The notes beneath the pieces are model-generated. The model did not search any database. It was not told the DNA's origin and saw nothing but the letters and a program-made list of their open reading frames with translations. Shown piece by piece: positions 63,219 to 64,000 of a DNA stretch of 64,000 nt. Position numbers and translations under genes: made by a program. The stretch lies in contig NZ_JAKZGD010000001.1 in the NCBI RefSeq assembly GCF_022549495.1, positions 186,001-250,000 of the forward strand, written 5' to 3'. How positions within the stretch are numbered: the first letter of the stretch is position 1; each line of letters opens with the position of its first letter. Source of the DNA: Acinetobacter sp. ANC 4805 (GTDB taxonomy: Bacteria; Pseudomonadota; Gammaproteobacteria; Pseudomonadales; Moraxellaceae).

Positions 63219-63347
63219 TTATCGAGGCTTTTGTGCAAAAACTTTTTGCATATTTTGTAGAGCTTTACTTGCTTGCGCACAGCAGTTCACTTTAAATTTT
63301 AAGAAAAAATCTTAAAGTGATACTTTAAGTTCTCTGTTCTTAAAATT

Positions 63348-63423
63348 TGGTGGAGCCAAACGGGATCGAACCGTTGACCTCTACAATGCCATTGTAGCGC
63401 TCTACCAACTGAGCTATGACCCC
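63348..63423 (-). tRNA. tRNA-Ala (anticodon GGC)
   Basis: 76 bases with CCA. The minus strand begins GGGGTCATAGCTCAG. The anticodon loop ATGGCAT gives GGC (Ala). The 3' side is TGGCTCCACCA, pairing GGGGTCA with one G-T. Confidence 0.93.
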
Positions 63424-63481
63424 AGTCTGTGTGAGCGCAATATTAGGATGATTGCACTCACACGTCAATCATTAAACTCAA

Positions 63482-64000
63482 TTAAGTCTCACTATTTGCA
63501 TCATTTTTCGGCAATTTTAGTGATTCATTCAGTTTTTCCCAAACTTTTAATTCTTTCTTGCTTGGTCCACCAACAAGTTCTAAGGCGTGGCGTAAACGAG
63601 CAAATGTTAAATCTGGGCCAAGTGTGACCATAGACTGCATCACAGGGGTTGAACTGGTCGAACCTGCAATCGCAATAAAGAAGGCAGGCATGAAGTCACG
63701 GAGTTTAATTTCCATTTGATTTGCCAAATCCATCAGTGTTTGGCTAACGGTGTCATTATTCCAAGTAAACTGACTCTCTAAACGCCATATTGCAAATTGT
63801 AGGCTTTGACGAACTTGTTCTTCGGTCAATTTTTTGCTTTCAAACTGTTCTTTGCTGATTTGAGGCATGTGATTGAAATAGAAACCAGCCCAATTCACCG
63901 CTTCAGAGAGTAAGTTAATTCGCGGTTGAATTGCAGCAGCGATATCTTCAAGGGTTTGACGATCACTTTTCCATGACAATAAACGGTCTAAAAGTTGTCC
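63482..64000 (-). CDS. gltX: Glutamyl-tRNA synthetase GltX, C-terminal part (cut by window edge)
   Basis: 172 residues and the stop are visible; the frame stays open to the last base, so the gene begins beyond the window. This is the anticodon-binding domain of GltX ([11 protein letters not shown] region, [60 protein letters not shown]). The catalytic HIGH and KMSKS motifs lie outside. It charges tRNA-Glu, and tRNA-Glu genes are nearby. Confidence 0.92.
   Translation of the reverse strand, partial: GQLLDRLLSWKSDRQTLEDIAAAIQPRINLLSEAVNWAGFYFNHMPQISKEQFESKKLTEEQVRQSLQFAIWRLESQFTWNNDTVSQTLMDLANQMEIKLRDFMPAFFIAIAGSTSSTPVMQSMVTLGPDLTFARLRHALELVGGPSKKELKVWEKLNESLKLPKNDANSET

Larger units (their letters stand above)
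63101..63222. repeat. Direct repeat copy B (122 bp, contains tRNA-Glu 3)
   Basis: Identical to 60881-61002 and in the same orientation, 2220 bases away. Identity starts and stops abruptly on both sides. Confidence 0.85.

Noticed and set aside
60881..63222. Repeated units as a CRISPR array
   Set aside because: The repeats are tRNA-Glu genes and their terminators, with irregular spacing and no cas genes.

Overview
The window is a 64 kb piece of a gamma-proteobacterial chromosome, almost certainly Acinetobacter. Support comes from an Acr1-type fatty acyl-CoA reductase (the Acinetobacter wax-ester enzyme), scattered hisBH / hisA / hisF genes, an OmpR/EnvZ pair next to tex, moderate AT-richness, and the tRNA set (Thr-UGU, Ser-GGA, two Phe-GAA, three Glu-UUC, Ala-GGC). 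The right edge cuts gltX and the left edge cuts a membrane protein. No CRISPR array, rRNA, complete prophage or insertion sequence was seen.

Layout. 1-7.3 kb is an accessory region: a cut membrane protein, a secreted Sel1-repeat protein, an antitoxin-like HTH gene on top of a broken HigA-like fragment, an AT-rich membrane protein, and a compact four-gene ABC-three-component (ABC-3C) type conflict operon (3432-6194). 7.3-20.3 kb holds LysR/pirin, an FAD oxidase plus methyltransferase pair, tRNA-Thr, an AT-rich membrane gene beside tRNA-Ser with integrase-leader-like repeats, kup, a DNA/RNA endonuclease, aqpZ, and an AraC regulator divergent from a His-rich membrane enzyme. 20.4-30.6 kb is core metabolism: hisF (with a decayed copy of its own 3' end beside it), thrB, a DMT exporter with a divergent XRE-cupin regulator and two strong palindromic operators, hisA, hisH, hisB, and two tRNA-Phe. 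30.6-37.2 kb has a succinate CoA-transferase, envZ-ompR and tex.

37.25-40.05 kb is a second AT-rich cargo block inserted between tex and an AraC gene. It is a three-gene operon of an sce7726-family PD-(D/E)XK nuclease, an sce7725/beta-family protein and a Zn-finger-RES NAD+-phosphorylase-like protein. With the ABC-3C operon it is the best candidate for a little-described defence system. 40.2-48 kb carries AzlCD with an AraC regulator, an MHS transporter, a MerR regulator divergent from a reductase, acr1 and metY. 48.2-57.9 kb carries ettA and a czc-type Zn/Co/Cd efflux cluster (CzcI-like, CzcC, CzcB, CzcA, CzcD) with a palindrome upstream and stacked hairpins after the first gene. 58-64 kb has two unrecognised genes, an amino-acid permease flanked by exact 122-bp repeats that each contain a tRNA-Glu, tRNA-Ala and the end of gltX.

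All calls come from reading the sequence. Family names are from recognised motifs, not database searches. Starts were moved inward where ribosome-binding sites or family lengths favoured it.
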